DNA of 18,946 bases. It comes from a bacterium UBA7470 (GTDB lineage Bacteria > Pseudomonadota > Gammaproteobacteria > Burkholderiales > Burkholderiaceae_C). The notes beneath the pieces were generated by a model, which saw only the letters and a list, made by a program, of their open reading frames with translations, was not told the DNA's origin and searched no databases. How positions within the stretch are numbered: position 1 is the first letter of the stretch; every line of letters begins with the position of its first letter. This document shows positions 16,087 through 18,946 of the stretch, in pieces. The stretch is from the NCBI GenBank assembly GCA_002479815.1, contig DLPA01000215.1, forward strand, positions 1-18,946, read 5' to 3'. Position numbers and translations under genes: made by a program.

Positions 16087-17166
16087 TTAATCGCTCCACC
16101 GCTGCCCTGTGCCTGCGTCAAACCAAGATGCGGCGCCAGGATGGAACCCAAGGCCCACGTTGTCGCCTACGCGCACCGAGGTGTGCGGGGGCACACGCAC
16201 GCTCACGTCGCCTGCGGCGGTGGCCACCACCACATACGTGTCCGCGCCTGTGGGTTCGATGATCGTGACCTCGCCGCGCCATGAGGCGGTGTCTTCCAAG
16301 CGCAGGTGCTCAGGCCGCAAGCCCAGTTGGAGGGCTTGACCTGCCGGAGCGGGGCAGAGGGCGTTCAGCGTCACACCATGAAAGGAAAAACGGCATCCGG
16401 CGCTGGATTCAACGGCGTGACCAGCGATCAAATTCATGGTCGGCGACCCCATGAACGTGGCGACGTAGGTGTTGGCCGGGCGGTTGTAAATCTCGTCGGG
16501 TGTGCCCAGTTGTTGCAGCACACCGCCCTTCATCACGGCGATGCGGCTGCCCAAGGTCATGGCCTCGATTTGGTCGTGGGTGACATAAACGCTGGTGATG
16601 CCGCTGCGCTGGTGCAGGCGTTTGATTTCAGCCCGCATTTCCACGCGCAGCTTGGCATCCAAGTTGGACAGCGGCTCGTCGAACAAAAACAGTTGTGGTT
16701 GACGCGCCAAGGCACGGCCCATCGCCACCCGCTGCCGTTGACCACCGCTGAGTTGGGCGGGGCGGCGATCGAGCAAATGTTCGATTTGCAGCATGGCGGC
16801 CACATCGCGGATGCGTTGCTCGCGCTCGGCCTTGGGGACTTTGCGCATTTCCAGCGCAAACCCAATGTTGTCGGCCACGCTCATCGTGGGGTAGAGCGCG
16901 TAGCTTTGAAACACCATTGCAATGTCGCGCTGGGCGGGCGGCACGCCAATGACGTTGCGCTCCCCAATGCGAATTGCGCCCTCGGTGGGGTCTTCCAAGC
17001 CCGCGATGATGTTCAGCAGCGTGCTTTTGCCGCAGCCCGACGGCCCCACCAAAATCAAAAATTCGCCCGGCGCGACCTCAATGTCGATGCGCTTGAGCAC
17101 TTCGACCTGTTTGTCGCCCTTGCCAAAAGTTTTACGTATGCCTTGTATGTGCAGTGCAGATGCCAT
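16087..17166 (-). CDS. Sugar ABC transporter ATP-binding protein (MalK/UgpC/GtsD type)
   Basis: A 359-aa CUT1-family ABC ATPase that powers the neighbouring permeases from the cytoplasmic face. Walker A GPSGCGKST (41-49), Q-loop Q87, signature LSGGQRQRV (139-147), Walker B LFLFDE (159-164) and switch H197 are all intact. The C-terminal part (about 240-359) is the MalK-type regulatory/TOBE region, with LGLRPEHL and GADTYVVV typical of the group. The ATG at 17166 has AAAGGAA about 10 nt upstream and lies 34 bp after the permease gene. It is the last gene of the operon and ends 8 bp from the inverted repeat that holds the terminator. ATPases of this group are often shared between sugar transporters, so substrate is inferred only from the permeases. 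Confidence 0.95.
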   Translation of the reverse strand: MASALHIQGIRKTFGKGDKQVEVLKRIDIEVAPGEFLILVGPSGCGKSTLLNIIAGLEDPTEGAIRIGERNVIGVPPAQRDIAMVFQSYALYPTMSVADNIGFALEMRKVPKAEREQRIRDVAAMLQIEHLLDRRPAQLSGGQRQRVAMGRALARQPQLFLFDEPLSNLDAKLRVEMRAEIKRLHQRSGITSVYVTHDQIEAMTLGSRIAVMKGGVLQQLGTPDEIYNRPANTYVATFMGSPTMNLIAGHAVESSAGCRFSFHGVTLNALCPAPAGQALQLGLRPEHLRLEDTASWRGEVTIIEPTGADTYVVVATAAGDVSVRVPPHTSVRVGDNVGLGFHPGAASWFDAGTGQRWSD

Positions 17167-17200
17167 GATGTGTGTTCCTTTGAGATTCAGCTTGTGCGCT

Positions 17201-18094
17201 TCAGCCTTTGACTGCGCCTGCCGTCAGCCCTTTGACGAAATACTGCCCGGCCAGCATATACACCAGCATGGTCGGCAGCCCCGCGATGACGGCGGCGGCC
17301 ATGTCCACGTTGTAGGCTTTGACGCTGCTGCTGGTGTTGACCATGTTGTTCAGGCCCACGGTGATGGGTTTGCTGTCGGCTCCGCTGAAGGCCACGCCGA
17401 ACAAGAAGTCGTTCCAGATGTTGGTGAACTGCCAAATCAGCGTCACCATGACGATGGGGGTGGACATGGGCACGACAATGCGCCAGAAAATGCGCCAAAA
17501 CCCCGCGCCGTCCATGCGGGCCGCGTTGATGAGTTCTTGCGGAATGGCGGCGTAGTAGTTGCGGAAAAACAGCGTCGTGCCCGCCAAACCCGCCAAGCAA
17601 TGCACCAAGATCAAGCCCCCGACCGAGCTGGAAATGCCCAGCCAGCCCAAAATCTGACTCATCGGCAACAGCACGACCTGAAACGGCATGAACACGCCAA
17701 AGAGCATGAAGCCAAACAGCAGCTCGCTGCCTCTGAACTTCCACAAACTCAGCACATAGCCATTGAGCGCCCCCCACAGCGTCGAGAGCAGCACCGCTGG
17801 CACGACCATGAGCACCGAGTTCCAGAAGTAGGGCTTCAGCCCCCGGCAATCCGTGCCCGTGCAGGCTTGGTTCCACGCCAGCCCCCACGCTTCGAAGTTG
17901 AGCGAGGTCGGCAGGCTCAAGAGGTTGCCGCTGCGGATTTGCTCGGCGTCTTTGAACGAAGTCACCAGCATCACGTACAACGGCGCTAAAAACCACACCG
18001 CCGCCAGCACCAGCACGGCGTACAACAGCCCACGCCCCAAGGAGGCCGCCAAGGAGGGGGAAGGAAGAGAAGAGGAACGGACATCAACGCTCAT
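17201..18094 (-). CDS. Carbohydrate ABC transporter permease (MalG/GtsC-like)
   Basis: A 297-aa inner-membrane permease with six membrane segments. The EAA coupling motif, contacting the ATPase, is at about 186-210 (ELINAARMDGAGFWRIFWR followed by IVVP). The segment with two cysteines, ACTGTDCRGLKPYFWNS (77-93), and NGYVLSLWKFRG resemble the GtsC permeases of glucose importers, as far as I recall the family. The ATG at 18094 has GGAG about 9 nt upstream and overlaps the end of the first permease by 11 bp. The N-terminal 22 residues (Ser/Pro/Leu-rich, encoded by a polypurine/polypyrimidine tract) look unlike the family and may be a repeat-derived extension; the fold starts near residue 23. Confidence 0.93.
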   Translation of the reverse strand: MSVDVRSSSLPSPSLAASLGRGLLYAVLVLAAVWFLAPLYVMLVTSFKDAEQIRSGNLLSLPTSLNFEAWGLAWNQACTGTDCRGLKPYFWNSVLMVVPAVLLSTLWGALNGYVLSLWKFRGSELLFGFMLFGVFMPFQVVLLPMSQILGWLGISSSVGGLILVHCLAGLAGTTLFFRNYYAAIPQELINAARMDGAGFWRIFWRIVVPMSTPIVMVTLIWQFTNIWNDFLFGVAFSGADSKPITVGLNNMVNTSSSVKAYNVDMAAAVIAGLPTMLVYMLAGQYFVKGLTAGAVKG

Positions 18095-18946
18095 GGGGTT
18101 TGCTCCGCAGTTCGCTGTACAAATAGGGCACGACGATGGCAGCGACGGTGGCCAGCATCATGGTGGCACTGGCCGCACCGAGGCCGATTTGCCCGCGTGT
18201 GAAACTCATCACGTACATGAACGTGGCGGGTACGTCCGACGAAAAGCCCGGCCCGCCGCCCGTCAAGGCCATGACCAAATCAAAACTTTTGATCGACAAG
18301 TGCGACAAAACCATCAGCGTGGAGAACACCACGGGGCGCAGAATCGGCAAAATCACCCGCCAATAAATGCGCGGCAAGCTCGCGCCGTCGATTTGCGCGG
18401 CTTTGATGAGGCTGTCGTCGATGCCGCGCAAGCCCGCCAAAAACAAGGCCATCGCAAAGCCCGCGCTTTGCCAAATGCCGGCGATCACGACGCAGTAAAT
18501 GGCGGTGTCGCCTTGCACCAACCAGTCAAAACTGAAGCTGGCCCAGCCCAAGTCGTGCATCAGCTTTTCTAAGCCCAAACTGGGGTTAAGCATCCACTTC
18601 CACGCCGTACCCGTCACAATGAAAGACAGGGCCATCGGGTACAAAAAAATGGTCCGCAACGCGCCTTCGGCCCGCACTTTTTGATCGAGCAAAATCGCCA
18701 GCAGCAGCCCAATCGCCATTGATCCACCGACGTAGAGCACGGTGAAGATGCCTAAATTTTTCAGCGCCAGCCACCAGCGATCCATCTGCCACAAACGAGC
18801 GTATTGCTCTAGGCCGACAAAGGTCTCGTAATTGGGCAGCATGCGCGAGGCCGTCATGGACAACACGCCGTTCCAGATCATCAGCCCATAAATAAAGGCA
18901 AATCCCAACACAAAGCCCGGTGCCACCACCAGCTTGGGCAGCCACG
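18084..18946 (-). CDS. Carbohydrate ABC transporter permease (MalF/GtsB-like), 5' end beyond window
   Basis: The visible 287 codons encode a six-segment permease; the frame is open to the last base (reading WLPKL then VVAPGFVLGF), so the true start lies outside. The first visible membrane helix (APGFVLGFAFIYGLMIWNG) and LSMTASRMLPNYETFVGLEQY are as in GtsB-type glucose permeases. The EAA motif DDSLIKAAQIDGASLPRIYW and RVILP lies about 172-197 residues from the GTG at 18929. It pairs with the downstream permease to form the membrane channel. A periplasmic sugar-binding protein gene is expected upstream, off the edge. The GTG at 18929 is inside the coding region and should not be taken as the start. 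Confidence 0.92.
   Translation of the reverse strand, partial: WLPKLVVAPGFVLGFAFIYGLMIWNGVLSMTASRMLPNYETFVGLEQYARLWQMDRWWLALKNLGIFTVLYVGGSMAIGLLLAILLDQKVRAEGALRTIFLYPMALSFIVTGTAWKWMLNPSLGLEKLMHDLGWASFSFDWLVQGDTAIYCVVIAGIWQSAGFAMALFLAGLRGIDDSLIKAAQIDGASLPRIYWRVILPILRPVVFSTLMVLSHLSIKSFDLVMALTGGGPGFSSDVPATFMYVMSFTRGQIGLGAASATMMLATVAAIVVPYLYSELRSKPHER

Noticed and set aside
16306..17989. Long open frames on the plus strand antisense to the ABC ATPase and permease (301 and 355 codons)
   Set aside because: They lie opposite genes with intact catalytic motifs in GC-rich DNA, where antisense frames stay open by chance; their translations are His/Arg/Gln-rich without domains.

Overview
The window reads as chromosomal DNA of a betaproteobacterium, most likely order Burkholderiales (Comamonadaceae-like). 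The reasons are the gatCA genes divergent from an mreBCD-mrdA cluster, the sequence character of MreB, MreC and PBP2, the paired DUF4212/sodium:solute symporter, the TctE/QseC-type sensor kinase and the Gts-like glucose ABC permeases. No genus can be fixed from the sequence alone. I see no rRNA or tRNA gene, insertion sequence, CRISPR array or phage gene.

Region 1 (1-5584): the 5' part of gatA and all of gatC (minus strand) encode subunits of the Glu-tRNA(Gln) amidotransferase. Divergent from them, mreB, mreC, mreD and mrdA (plus strand) form the rod-shape elongasome operon. The usual fifth member, rodA, is not here. Instead mrdA ends tail-to-tail, with a 10-bp overlap, against a TauE/SafE-family permease gene.

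Region 2 (5575-10306, all minus): the TauE/SafE permease is preceded by a structured leader with three hairpins, the last being an intrinsic terminator. Upstream of that lies a transport unit: a short-chain regulator with GAF and Fis-type HTH domains but no AAA+ domain, then a DUF4212 small subunit coupled by a TTGA overlap to a 706-aa sodium:solute symporter. The symporter carries a coiled-coil insert and an EF-hand-like loop.

Region 3 (10513-13443, minus): a membrane-anchored Hanks-type Ser/Thr protein kinase with a long proline-rich extracytoplasmic stalk and a small four-cysteine tip. It is followed by a single-pass membrane protein with a zinc ribbon plus a RanBP2-type zinc finger. Together they look like a signalling module of unknown output, and are the least familiar part of the window.

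Region 4 (13606-15812, plus): an OmpR-family response regulator and a TctE/QseC-like histidine kinase, translationally coupled. Region 5 (16087-18946, minus): a CUT1 sugar ABC transporter (ATPase, permease, and a second permease running off the window edge) that most resembles glucose importers. The convergent gap between regions 4 and 5 is almost entirely a long imperfect inverted repeat with a terminator at its centre.

The strongest candidates for something undescribed are the inverted repeat at 15850-16079, the hairpin leader before the TauE gene, the kinase/zinc-finger pair, and the overlapping inverted repeats upstream of the GAF-Fis regulator.
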